From contig NZ_CP015103.1 in assembly GCF_002214505.1 (NCBI RefSeq), positions 1,240,001 to 1,304,000 on the forward strand: DNA of 64,000 nt. The letters run 5' to 3'. The notes under the pieces were generated by a model that made no database searches, was not told the DNA's origin, and saw only the letters and a program-made list of their open reading frames with translations. This DNA comes from Thermococcus siculi. GTDB taxonomy: Archaea > Methanobacteriota_B > Thermococci > Thermococcales > Thermococcaceae. The position numbers and the translations under genes are program-made. Below are positions 54,028 through 60,938 of this stretch, piece after piece; positions within the stretch are counted from its first letter, which is position 1, and every line of letters begins with the position of its first letter.

Positions 54028-54348
54028 TCACCCAAGTGATATTCCCTCCCGCTTGATGTTTGTGTAAAATGCAGTTTCGATTCTCCGCATGAACTCGAAC
54101 TCGTCAATGCTTATCGCCTTAGCCGAGATGTAGACCCCATACTTGAGCAGGTACTCGACAACTACGTCTGAGATCCTCTTCTGGGCATCCCAGGGATCCC
54201 CATCCACGATCACTAGAATGTCAATGTCGCTGTCAGGTTGATAATCTCCCCTGGCGACGGAACCGAAGAGTATCATGTCCCTGACGGACTCTCCGAGGAG
54301 CCTTTTGACATCATGAGCAAACCTTCTCGCGATCTCTCTGTAGTCCAT
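54028..54348 (-). CDS. Minimal nucleotidyltransferase (MNT), antitoxin-like partner of HEPN
   Basis: A 106-residue Pol beta-type nucleotidyltransferase. ILFGSVARGDYQPDSDIDILVIV gives the G-S-x10-D-x-D active site, intact. In characterised pairs MNT AMPylates the HEPN toxin. It is first in the two-gene unit, after GGTGAGAC. A rich TATA is not evident; tgtaataagc near 54360-54369 could be the promoter. Confidence 0.88.
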   Translation of the reverse strand: MDYREIARRFAHDVKRLLGESVRDMILFGSVARGDYQPDSDIDILVIVDGDPWDAQKRISDVVVEYLLKYGVYISAKAISIDEFEFMRRIETAFYTNIKREGISLG

Positions 54349-54381
54349 AGTCTCACCAGGTTGTAATAAGCGTTGACTGAT

Positions 54382-54699
54382 TTAACCCTTTCCCGCGATC
54401 TCCCTCAGCTTTCTCTCAACTGCCTCGTAGGCCTTCTCCACGGCCTCGTCTATTAGCCCCTCAACGTCCACCTTCACGAATATCGGGACCTCAAGGTAAA
54501 CCTCGACTTCGAGGTCAAGAGTGTCCTCCCTGTTTATCCTCATCGTCACCTCGATGTCTTTAACGTCGCTCCTGTTGAGAACATCGAAGATGTGCTTTAT
54601 TATCGTCTCCTGGGCGAGCTCGCCGACCTCTATAAGCTCCTCCTCGCTCAGCTCTGGAAGGCCAATGTGGATAACCCTCCTACTGCCCCCTTCGTCCAT
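54382..54699 (-). CDS. DUF3194 family protein
   Basis: A 105-residue acidic protein found beside prefoldin beta in archaea. It opens MDEGGSRRVIHIGLPELSEEELIEVGELAQETIIKHIFDVL and then has alternating strands (DIEVTMRINREDTLDLEVEVYLEVPIFVKVDVEGLIDEAVEKAY), an alpha/beta sandwich. The function is unknown. GGAGG precedes the ATG by five bases, and it follows prefoldin beta after 32 bp on the same strand. Confidence 0.85.
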   Translation of the reverse strand: MDEGGSRRVIHIGLPELSEEELIEVGELAQETIIKHIFDVLNRSDVKDIEVTMRINREDTLDLEVEVYLEVPIFVKVDVEGLIDEAVEKAYEAVERKLREIAGKG

Positions 54700-54731
54700 T
54701 CTGCTCCCTCCGGGTAATTAAAGAAAAGGAA

Positions 54732-55085
54732 TCAGCCGGCCGTGGGCGGCCTGAGTGCGCTCTGGATCTGAGCGGTGAGCTCCTTGAGCTTCTCGTTGAG
54801 CTTCTTCTCCTGCCTCTCAAGCGCGTTCAGGCGAACCTCCAGCGTCTCGACCTTCTCCTTGAGCTCCTCAACGGCCTTGGCCTTGTCGGTCTTGACGATG
54901 AGGGTTCCGACGGTCTTGTAGATTGTAGTCCCGTCCTCGACTTTCTCAAGCTCCTCCAGGGCCTTCTTGGCCTCGGTGAGTTCGAGCTGGACTTTCTGCT
55001 TCTGCTGGATGACAAGCTGAAGCTGCTGCTGGTAGCTCTCAAGCTGGCCCAGCATGGCCTGAACCTGCGGTGGAATGTTCTGCAT
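54732..55085 (-). CDS. pfdB: Prefoldin subunit beta
   Basis: A 117-residue coiled-coil subunit of the hexameric prefoldin chaperone that hands unfolded proteins to the thermosome. MQNIPPQVQAMLGQLESYQQQLQLVIQQKQKVQLEL is the N-terminal helix, GTTIYKTVGTLIVKTDKAKA the beta hairpin, and the rest the C-terminal helix. GGAGGTGTTGGTT precedes ATG 55085. Confidence 0.96.
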   Translation of the reverse strand: MQNIPPQVQAMLGQLESYQQQLQLVIQQKQKVQLELTEAKKALEELEKVEDGTTIYKTVGTLIVKTDKAKAVEELKEKVETLEVRLNALERQEKKLNEKLKELTAQIQSALRPPTAG

Positions 55086-55159
55086 AACCAACACCTCCGT
55101 AATCGTAATGCCGGGTTAGAATAAGGGGCGGGCTTTAAATAGTTTCGGTGGCGAAATAA

Positions 55160-55417
55160 TCAGACTTCCAGCGAGTCAACCGCGACCTTTATCCAGCGGA
55201 GGTAGGAGTTGAGGGTTCCCCTGAGGGCCGAGTTGTCCCTCGCCAGGAAACGGATCACGATTTTGTTTCCCTCAAGAAGGAAGTCTATCCTGCTCCTCCT
55301 GTAGGGCACGCTCTCGTGCTCGTAGAGAACGCTTTCATAGACGACCCTCGCCGTCTCCTCGTCGGGGAAGGAGAGTTCTATCACTCCCTCGATTGGCCAC
55401 TCCTTTTCTTCAGCCAC
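55160..55417 (-). CDS. pcc1: KEOPS complex subunit Pcc1
   Basis: Pcc1 dimerises KEOPS, which makes t6A37 in ANN-decoding tRNAs. The 85-residue protein reads VAEEKEWPIEGVIELSFPDEETARVVYESVLYEHESVPYRRSRIDFLLEGNKIVIRFLARDNSALRGTLNSYLRWIKVAVDSL, a full Pcc1 sandwich. GTG 55417 is the likely start, overlapping the Brix gene by 37 bp; the frame is open further, but only as a shadow of Brix. Confidence 0.92.
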   Translation of the reverse strand: MAEEKEWPIEGVIELSFPDEETARVVYESVLYEHESVPYRRSRIDFLLEGNKIVIRFLARDNSALRGTLNSYLRWIKVAVDSLEV

Positions 55418-56022
55418 GCCGCTTCCTTGTAGTCCCATCTCCTTCCGTCCTCCATGATCCATATCTTGACGCTTATGAGCGGACCGACGGGGTTTTCATT
55501 ATCGACATCGAAGCGGTAGAAGTTGATCGCCATCCCGCGCGGGTGCCTCTCGATAACGCCAAGAACGTCGGTGTTGTACTTATCGGCAATCCCGAGGAGG
55601 GAGCGCTCGCGCCTCGGGATGAAGGTTCCCCCCGTCAGCTCGGCGAAGGCCTGGGCGAAGGCAACGTGGTCCGGCCCGACGCGCTTTGCCGTTGTCACCA
55701 CGAAGGGCATCTCCTCGCGGATGGGACGAATATCTCTGTAACCCATCTCGCGCTGGAGCTTTATACCGTGGAGGTAGAGGTAGCCCAGGTAGCCCCAGTC
55801 GTTGGGGTCGACCTTAATAAAGGTCATCTTGAGCGGGTTTCCCTTCCAGACGTTGACTATCAAGAGCCTCTCGTAGTTCCTGTCGTAGGCCTCCATGAGA
55901 AGATCCTGGACCGTCTTCTTTCCCCTGGTCAGATAGAGAGAGTTGGGGAAGACCTTCTCCAGGTCGTGCCCGAAGCTCCTGGTTCTCCTTGTCGGTCTGT
56001 GGGAAGTCGTTATCAGCATCAT
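55381..56022 (-). CDS. Brix-domain ribosome biogenesis protein (Imp4-like)
   Basis: A 213-residue archaeal Brix protein, expected to act in rRNA processing or subunit assembly. It opens MMLITTSHRPTRRTRSFGHDLEKVFPNSLYLTRGKKTVQDL and contains GGTFIPRRERSLLGIADKYNTDVLGVIERHPRGMAINF, a standard Brix pattern. It lies between RpoP and Pcc1 as in many euryarchaea. Confidence 0.93.
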   Translation of the reverse strand: MMLITTSHRPTRRTRSFGHDLEKVFPNSLYLTRGKKTVQDLLMEAYDRNYERLLIVNVWKGNPLKMTFIKVDPNDWGYLGYLYLHGIKLQREMGYRDIRPIREEMPFVVTTAKRVGPDHVAFAQAFAELTGGTFIPRRERSLLGIADKYNTDVLGVIERHPRGMAINFYRFDVDNENPVGPLISVKIWIMEDGRRWDYKEAAWLKKRSGQSRE

Positions 56023-56075
56023 AGCCCTCACTCAAAACCCGCTTTGATTGCTAAAAAGCTTTCGAAACGAAAGAA

Positions 56076-56225
56076 TCAGATCGCCTTGACGCGCCTGGCC
56101 ACGCGGGGCCTGGGCTTGTAGAGTATCTTGCTGCCGCAGTAGGGGCAGCGAACTTCCCTTGTGTTCTCGAGGTCGAGTTCGACCTCCCTTCCGCACTTTG
56201 CGCAGCGGTAAACGGCCATCACCAT
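56076..56225 (-). CDS. rpoP: DNA-directed RNA polymerase subunit P (Rpb12 homologue)
   Basis: A very small zinc protein of 49 residues: MVMAVYRCAKCGREVELDL, then ENTREVRCPYCGSKILYKP and RPRVARRVKAI. Two pairs, CAKC and CPYC, bind one zinc in the polymerase. ATG 56225 is preferred because GGTGATAAAG lies upstream and the 49-residue length matches the family; ATG 56219 is also in frame. It is followed by the Brix gene on the same strand. Confidence 0.95.
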   Translation of the reverse strand: MVMAVYRCAKCGREVELDLENTREVRCPYCGSKILYKPRPRVARRVKAI

Positions 56226-56253
56226 CTTTATCACCCGAATAGAAGGAAGGAAG

Positions 56254-56514
56254 TCAGGCCTTTGAGGCCGTTATGCGCTTGGCGACCTTTCCAGCCGGAG
56301 TGGTCGGCAGGTAGGCGCCGCCTGCAAAGGTGGCACCGCACTTCTGGCACTGCCATATGCCGGTGCTTATTCTCCTGACAGCCTTCCTTCCGCAGACCGG
56401 GCAGACGTGCTTCTGCTTCATCTTGGCCTCAACGGCCGCGACCCTTCTCCTTATCTTGAGACCGTACCTGGGACCGTACCTTCCAGCTGAACCAACCTTA
56501 GTAGTCCTTCCCAT
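56254..56514 (-). CDS. rpl37ae: 50S ribosomal protein L37Ae
   Basis: An 86-residue basic ribosomal protein with a zinc ribbon (CPVC...CQKC). It starts [48 protein letters not shown] and heads the rpoP-Brix-pcc1-pfdB-DUF3194 gene block. GGGGTGATG lies before ATG 56514. A TATA (ggtttataaaac on this strand) near 56569-56580 drives it with a leader of about 30-40 nt. Confidence 0.96.
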   Translation of the reverse strand: MGRTTKVGSAGRYGPRYGLKIRRRVAAVEAKMKQKHVCPVCGRKAVRRISTGIWQCQKCGATFAGGAYLPTTPAGKVAKRITASKA

Positions 56515-56639
56515 GAGCATCACCCCTAATTATCAACGATTTTCACGACTGGTGAGTGTTTCCGGGGACGTTTTATAAACCTTTGCCCGGAACTTCCTCG
56601 CGTAAAGCGTGGCTCGATTCAACCGCCTCGGGCTCCAAC

Positions 56640-56835
56640 GGTGTGCGGCTTTACTGGGATTTAAAGTTTTCTGTGCGTTCCGAGAAATCCTTTTATTCTC
56701 CTTAGCAAACTATCAACCGCCCGACGAGTATTGGGTTGCGATGACGTCGGGACCCCCAGGGGGCCGACATTTCCAAAGGCCCCCTTACCCAAACCATCAC
56801 TTTTCACACCAGACCTTTGAAATTATCCAGATGGC
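56640..56835 (+). other. Structured intergenic region with alternative stems
   Basis: This noncoding stretch between L37Ae and the next plus-strand gene contains mutually exclusive pairings. CCCGACG (56720-56726) can pair with CGTCGGG (56745-56751), or GTCGG (56746-56750) can pair with CCGAC (56764-56768) in a GC-rich hairpin that also uses CCCC-CAG-GGGG. A TATA-like gatttaaag at about 56659-56667 is upstream. This may be an independent small RNA or an attenuator. A frame on the plus strand is open through it but has no sign of coding. Confidence 0.4.
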
Positions 56836-56866
56836 AAAGTCTTATAACCCCAGGTCTAACCCCCTA

Positions 56867-57379
56867 ATGGTGCGGAAGATGGCTGGGACAGTAAGCAAGA
56901 TAATCTACTTTCAGGATGAGGAGGAGTTTCTCGACGATATGGGCGCCGCCATGGAGCGCTTTTCCTATCTGGCGAGCAAATACGGCCACAATCCGATAGA
57001 GGGCATCCTACTCTGGGACTACATCGGAGTCCAGGACGAGGAGGGCGTGAAGATATTCCGAGTAGGCGAGTTTCCATACTTCGAGGGCACGCTGAAGGTC
57101 GACCTGGAGACTCTCAGGACTATGGAGCGCTACTTCGACGAGATGGAGAGCAAGTGGGATGAGCTCCGGGTTGAGGACATAGCCTACTTTGTCGAGATGC
57201 TCAACGAGGCCCTTGGAAGAGAGATGGTCTACTACGAGGCCTACGACCTCGGTCTGGACAGGAACACCGCCTACATAATCCTCAACATAGCGAACCTTCA
57301 CTACCTCGAAAGCGTTCTCGAAGGCAAAGACAGGGAGATCTTTGAAGAGGCCGTCGAGCTGCTGATGAGGTACATTTGA
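56867..57379 (+). CDS. Hypothetical helical protein
   Basis: A 170-residue acidic helical protein, no family recognised. From ATG 56879 it reads MAGTVSKIIYFQDEEEFLDDMGAAMERFSYLASKYGHNPIEGILLWDYIGVQDEEGVKIFRVGEFPYFEG and ends in a helical region (IEDIAYFVEMLNEALGREMVYYEAYDLGLDRNTAYIILNIANLHYLESVLEGK-like). A TATA (cttataac at 56841-56848) predicts a leaderless start near ATG 56867. The upstream frame back to 56609 crosses the structured region and is not credited. Confidence 0.72.
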   Translation: MVRKMAGTVSKIIYFQDEEEFLDDMGAAMERFSYLASKYGHNPIEGILLWDYIGVQDEEGVKIFRVGEFPYFEGTLKVDLETLRTMERYFDEMESKWDELRVEDIAYFVEMLNEALGREMVYYEAYDLGLDRNTAYIILNIANLHYLESVLEGKDREIFEEAVELLMRYI

Positions 57380-57442
57380 GCCTTTAATTGTTGAATTCTG
57401 TAATTAACTAATCACATAATAATTCGGCCGGAGGTGGGAGCG

Positions 57443-57703
57443 TTGCTCTTCAAAAAGAGAGGTGTCTTTACCGAGGAGGACGCGAGGAAGGTGGTCGAGT
57501 GGATGAGTGCTCATCCTGAGGAGAAGGAGCTTATCGTGATGGCCGAAGGCGTTACGGCGGATGCTAAGAGGCGCCTCTGGGACTACGCGCGGGCGGTTCA
57601 GCTCATGGCAGACATGACCGGCGAGGACAGGAGCGTTAAGGTGGAAATACTCGAGGGCTTCGTGAGCGAGAAGGTCAAGGGGATTGATGTAGAGGAGCTG
57701 TGA
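57443..57703 (+). CDS. Small conserved-looking protein upstream of queE
   Basis: An 86-residue soluble protein, MLFKKRGVFTEEDARKVVEWMSAHPEEKELIVMAEGVTADAKRRLWDYARAVQLMADMTGEDRSVKVEILEGF. TTG 57443 is the likely start since GGAGGTG lies seven bases upstream; GTG 57434 lies inside that site. It ends nine bases before queE, so the two are one operon, and a role near the deazaguanine pathway is possible. No family recognised. Confidence 0.7.
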   Translation: MLFKKRGVFTEEDARKVVEWMSAHPEEKELIVMAEGVTADAKRRLWDYARAVQLMADMTGEDRSVKVEILEGFVSEKVKGIDVEEL

Positions 57704-57712
57704 GGTGTTGGA

Positions 57713-58474
57713 ATGAAGCTCATAATGGCCGAGGTCTTCAACAGCTGGCAGGGCGAGGGAGGAAGCGTTCCCGGAAGTGCCTTTGGTAGGAGACAAATCT
57801 TTGTTCGTTTCGCCGGTTGCGACCTTCATTGCCAGTGGTGTGACTCGAAAGAATACATAGACGCCTCCCGCGTTTTACAATGGAGATACGAGATTGAACC
57901 CTTCACCGGAAAGTTTGAGTATAAGCCAAACCCCGCGAGCGTTGAAGATGTTGTTGATGTCGTTCTCAGGCTGGATACTGGTGATATTCACTCGATAAGC
58001 TACACCGGTGGAGAACCAACCCTTCAAATCAAGCCCCTCAAGGCGCTCATGGGGCGCGTAAAGTGGCTCGGCTTCGACAACTTTCTGGAGACTCACGGCG
58101 GCTTTCCTGAGATGATTAAAGAAATAGCAGATCTCGTTGACTACGCGAGCGTCGATATAAAGGACGAAACCGCGAGGGCAACGGACGACTGGAAGGGCCT
58201 CGTTCTCCGCGAGGTTGAGAGCATCAGAATCTTAAAGGAGGCAGGAGCAAAGACCTACGCCAAGCTCGTCGTTACCAGTGAGACAAAAGTGGAGAACGTC
58301 CGGTGGTACGCTGAGCTTTTGAAGGGTCTTGCACCGCTCGTTATTCAGCCGAGGGAGCCGATAGATATTTCTCAGGCGAGGCTTATGGAGTTCTACCGTG
58401 AGGCTGCCCGGATAATGGGCAGGAAGAACGTCGGCCTGAGCTTCCAGGTTCACAAGTACTTTAACGTGCTTTGA
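57713..58474 (+). CDS. queE: 7-carboxy-7-deazaguanine synthase
   Basis: Radical SAM enzyme converting carboxytetrahydropterin to 7-carboxy-7-deazaguanine, a precursor of archaeosine in tRNA. The 253-residue protein has AEVFNSWQGEGGSVPGSAFGRRQIFVRFAGCDLHCQWCDSKEYID with the CxxxCxxC motif, then ISYTGGEPTLQ and VDYASVDIKDE. Between the cluster motif and GGEP is an insertion of about 45 residues typical of archaeal QueE. No other queuosine/archaeosine genes are in view. Confidence 0.92.
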   Translation: MKLIMAEVFNSWQGEGGSVPGSAFGRRQIFVRFAGCDLHCQWCDSKEYIDASRVLQWRYEIEPFTGKFEYKPNPASVEDVVDVVLRLDTGDIHSISYTGGEPTLQIKPLKALMGRVKWLGFDNFLETHGGFPEMIKEIADLVDYASVDIKDETARATDDWKGLVLREVESIRILKEAGAKTYAKLVVTSETKVENVRWYAELLKGLAPLVIQPREPIDISQARLMEFYREAARIMGRKNVGLSFQVHKYFNVL

Positions 58475-58478
58475 GAGG

Positions 58479-58488
58479 GTTTTTAAGC
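58479..58488 (+). promoter_or_regulatory. Promoter of the C/D box sRNA
   Basis: gtttttaagc just after the queE stop is a TATA-like element whose centre lies about 25 bp before 58509, the first base or two of the predicted C/D box sRNA. Confidence 0.55.
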
Positions 58489-58507
58489 TCCCTATCCAAC
58501 TTTTCCC

Positions 58508-58564
58508 GGCGATGATGACATTGGCCTTTGGGGTGAATGATGCCCGGGATCGACGGCCTGAGCC
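58508..58564 (+). ncRNA. C/D box methylation-guide sRNA (candidate)
   Basis: Features in order: terminal GGC (58508-58510), C box ATGATGA (58512-58518), guide region, C' box ATGATGC (58537-58543), guide of 14 nt (58544-58557, ccgggatcgacggc), D box CTGA (58558-58561), terminal GCC (58562-58564). The D' box is degenerate. By the D+5 rule the second guide predicts 2'-O-methylation of the U in the fifth base of GCCGUCGAUCCCGG. The length of 57 nt, terminal stem and own promoter all fit archaeal sRNAs. Confidence 0.72.
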
Positions 58565-58571
58565 TCCGTCA

Positions 58572-58582
58572 AATTTTTAAAT
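58572..58582 (+). promoter_or_regulatory. Promoter of the TIP49-like gene
   Basis: A TATA element (tttttaaatc) about 55-60 bp before ATG 58634 predicts transcription from about 58602, giving a leader of roughly 30 nt that ends in the ribosome-binding site AGGAGGTGA. Confidence 0.55.
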
Positions 58583-58633
58583 CCCCTCCCTTTTAGTAAC
58601 CCCTGGAAAGATTAAGGTGTAGGAGGTGAGCGA

Positions 58634-59956
58634 ATGCCGGTCATCGAGGAGGTTGCAAAGAGAAGCTTTGAACGCGTTGGAAGCCACTCCCACATAAAGG
58701 GCCTCGGCCTTGACGATAACGGGAAGGCGCTCTTCATGGCCGACGGCATGGTCGGGCAGGTGAAGGCGAGGGAAGCGGCTGGAATAGCGGTTGAACTCAT
58801 AAAGCGCGGCAAGCTCGCCGGTAAGGGAATCCTTCTGGTTGGGCCGACCGGCAGCGGTAAGACGGCCATAGCAATGGGCATAGCAAGGGAGCTCGGCGAG
58901 GACGTACCCTTCGTCCAGATAGCGGGAAGCGAGATTTACTCAGCTGAAATCAAGAAGACCGAGTTCCTCAAGGAGGCCCTGAGGAGGGCGATAGGCGTCA
59001 GGATAAGCGAAGAGCGCAAGGTCTACGAGGGAGAGGTGAAGGAGATAAGGATCAACAAGACTAAGCACCCGTTCAACCCCTACGTGGAGATTCCGGAGAG
59101 TGTGCTCATAACCCTCCGCACGAAGGACGACGAGAAGACGATAAGGGCCGGCAGGGAGATAGCCTACCAGCTCATGGATATGGGTGTTGAGGAGGGCGAC
59201 GTCATACAGATCGATGCGGAGAGCGGCCACATATCCAAGGTTGGAACCACTAAAGAGGAAGAGGGCCTGTTCTTCAAGAGGAAGGTGAACCTGCCCAGCG
59301 GGCCGGTTCTTAAGATAAAGGAGTTCACCTACACTGTTACACTGCACGACCTCGACGTTGCCAACGCCCGCGGTAACGTCTTCGGCCTGCTCTTCAGCAC
59401 GGGAGCCGAGATAAGTGACGAAATAAGGCAGAGAGTTGATGAGACGGTCAAGCAGTGGATTGAGGAGGGCAAGGCGACGCTAGTCCCGGGAGTGCTGTTC
59501 ATCGACGAGGTTCACATGCTCGACATAGAGGCGTTCTCCTTCCTCGCGAGGGCGATGGAGAGCGAGCTGGCGCCGATACTCATCATGGCCACCAACAGGG
59601 GAAGGACGAAGATAAGAGGAACCGACCTTGAAGCTCCCCATGGAATGCCAATAGACATGCTCGACAGGCTCCTCATCATCAACACCGAGCCGTACAGGAA
59701 GGAAGAAATCAGGGAGATAGTCAAGATAAGGGCGAAGGAGGAGAAGATCGACGTCAGCGAGGAAGCCATAGAGTACCTCGCTGAACTCGGCGAGAAGACC
59801 AGCCTGCGCTACGCGGTTCAGCTCCTCGCTCCGGCCAGCGTTCTCGCGAGAGGCGGAAGGGTAGAGAAGGAGCACATTGAGAAAGCTAAAGAGTACTTCG
59901 CCGACCTCAAGAGGAGCACGGAGTTCGTCGAGAAGCTCGAGGGCATGCTGCAGTGA
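58634..59956 (+). CDS. TIP49/RuvB-like AAA+ ATPase (archaeal Pontin/Reptin)
   Basis: Hexameric AAA+ helicase-like protein of 440 residues, homologous to eukaryotic RuvBL1/2. Walker A LVGPTGSGKTAIAMG lies at about residues 69-82. The OB-fold insertion follows (EVKEIRINKTKHPFNPYVEIPESVLITLRTKDDEK). Walker B is GVLFIDEVHMLDIEAFSF, sensor 1 ILIMATNRG, and sensor 2 TSLRYAVQLLAPA. Starts with MPVIEEVAKRSFERVGSHSHIKGLGLDD, as in other TIP49 proteins. A strong AGGAGGTGA precedes ATG 58634. Confidence 0.95.
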   Translation: MPVIEEVAKRSFERVGSHSHIKGLGLDDNGKALFMADGMVGQVKAREAAGIAVELIKRGKLAGKGILLVGPTGSGKTAIAMGIARELGEDVPFVQIAGSEIYSAEIKKTEFLKEALRRAIGVRISEERKVYEGEVKEIRINKTKHPFNPYVEIPESVLITLRTKDDEKTIRAGREIAYQLMDMGVEEGDVIQIDAESGHISKVGTTKEEEGLFFKRKVNLPSGPVLKIKEFTYTVTLHDLDVANARGNVFGLLFSTGAEISDEIRQRVDETVKQWIEEGKATLVPGVLFIDEVHMLDIEAFSFLARAMESELAPILIMATNRGRTKIRGTDLEAPHGMPIDMLDRLLIINTEPYRKEEIREIVKIRAKEEKIDVSEEAIEYLAELGEKTSLRYAVQLLAPASVLARGGRVEKEHIEKAKEYFADLKRSTEFVEKLEGMLQ

Positions 59957-60045
59957 GCCGGTATTCCTTCTACTCTTTTCCACTTTGGATATCTTTCATC
60001 GTAAGTCTTTTAAGTTTTAGCGGTATAACTATCCTCGGTGAGAAC

Positions 60046-60648
60046 ATGGGGAAAGCTCTAAGTGGGAAGACCCTCTTTGTGTTCCCCGTAGCCCTGGCAA
60101 TTCTCGGTCTTCTCTGGAACACGGGGATTCCAACAACCTATACCCAGCTCAACGGCACGTTCTCAGGTGGGCTCGTGATCCCATCCGCTATTGCGGGAGA
60201 TGTTGAGGATTACTTCTCCGGCATGAACGCGACCCTATACGGCTTTGAAGCCGGCGTTGTGGGGGACATAAACGCCAGTATCACCCTCTATGTGCTGAAG
60301 GTTACTCCTCCCTTCGATCCCGAGGATTTTGAGGTTTCCATAAACGGGAGACTCATTAGGGGTGAGACCTACGTTCCATACGCCGAGGAAATACCCGTTC
60401 AGATCACCTACATGGGCAGGGATTACAGCTTCTTTCTGACGGTGCAACCCGCGAAAATCTTTAAAGCCTCAGGAAGCTGGGACGTCAGTTACCTGAACAA
60501 CGCCACCAACGTGACACTCATCAAAATGAACGATCTTAAACTCGTGGTATACGCTATGGGACCCGAGGACTATGAGTTCGCCGTGTGTAAAACTCCGGAG
60601 AACACTGAGATCACCCGGGGCGGCCTGACGCTGGGTGGGCAAGAATGA
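60046..60648 (+). CDS. Membrane-anchored extracellular protein of unknown function
   Basis: A 200-residue protein with an N-terminal hydrophobic anchor (LFVFPVALAILGLLWNTGIP) and an outside beta-rich domain with NxT/S sequons (NGTF, NATL, NASI, NATN, NVTL). Beta strands such as ASITLYVLKVTPPFDPEDFEVSINGRLIRGETYVPYAEEIPVQITYMGRDYSFFLTV suggest an immunoglobulin-like fold. ATG 60046 follows GGTGAGAAC; a TATA is near 60005-60014. It overlaps the small membrane gene that follows (ATGA). Confidence 0.73.
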   Translation: MGKALSGKTLFVFPVALAILGLLWNTGIPTTYTQLNGTFSGGLVIPSAIAGDVEDYFSGMNATLYGFEAGVVGDINASITLYVLKVTPPFDPEDFEVSINGRLIRGETYVPYAEEIPVQITYMGRDYSFFLTVQPAKIFKASGSWDVSYLNNATNVTLIKMNDLKLVVYAMGPEDYEFAVCKTPENTEITRGGLTLGGQE

Positions 60649-60938
60649 AGAGACTTTACTGGGCGATTCCCTTCCTTCTATATGAAGCTGCTTACCTGTT
60701 CTGGAGACTGACCATTCCGGGCCTGACGGTTATGGTCTCCAACTTGCTGACGTTCTTCGTTGAATACCGCTACGGTGGTGAGTCGAGGGAGAGCGAAGAA
60801 CTCATCGCGGTCGGTATAGCTATGTCCTCCCTGCTCCTCCCCATCGGGGGTTCAATAACTTCGTTTGCCACTATATTCGCGGGTTTTCTCTTTCTCCTTG
60901 AGTTCACCGCGGCGTTCGTTAGAGCGTCCAGGTGCTAG
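60645..60938 (+). CDS. Small multi-pass membrane protein
   Basis: A 97-residue protein with about three hydrophobic segments (YWAIPFLLYEAAYLFWRL, IPGLTVMVSNLLTFFV, and a C-terminal pair, IAVGIAMSSLLLPIGGSITSFATIFAGFLFLLEF). It overlaps the preceding secreted-protein gene by four bases, so they are probably coexpressed and may form a unit. Converges on the PIN-domain gene, overlapping its end by four bases. Confidence 0.73.
   Translation: MKRLYWAIPFLLYEAAYLFWRLTIPGLTVMVSNLLTFFVEYRYGGESRESEELIAVGIAMSSLLLPIGGSITSFATIFAGFLFLLEFTAAFVRASRC

Noticed and set aside
56590-56650. A tRNA-like segment (gctcgattcaaccgcc)
   Set aside because: A T-loop-like word is seen, but no acceptor stem, D arm or anticodon arm can be built around it on either strand.
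56609-56866. N-terminal 86 codons of the hypothetical gene ending at 57379
   Set aside because: The stretch has no ribosome-binding site, low-quality sequence (many Pro, His and Arg), overlaps GC-rich hairpins and precedes a good TATA box at 56841.
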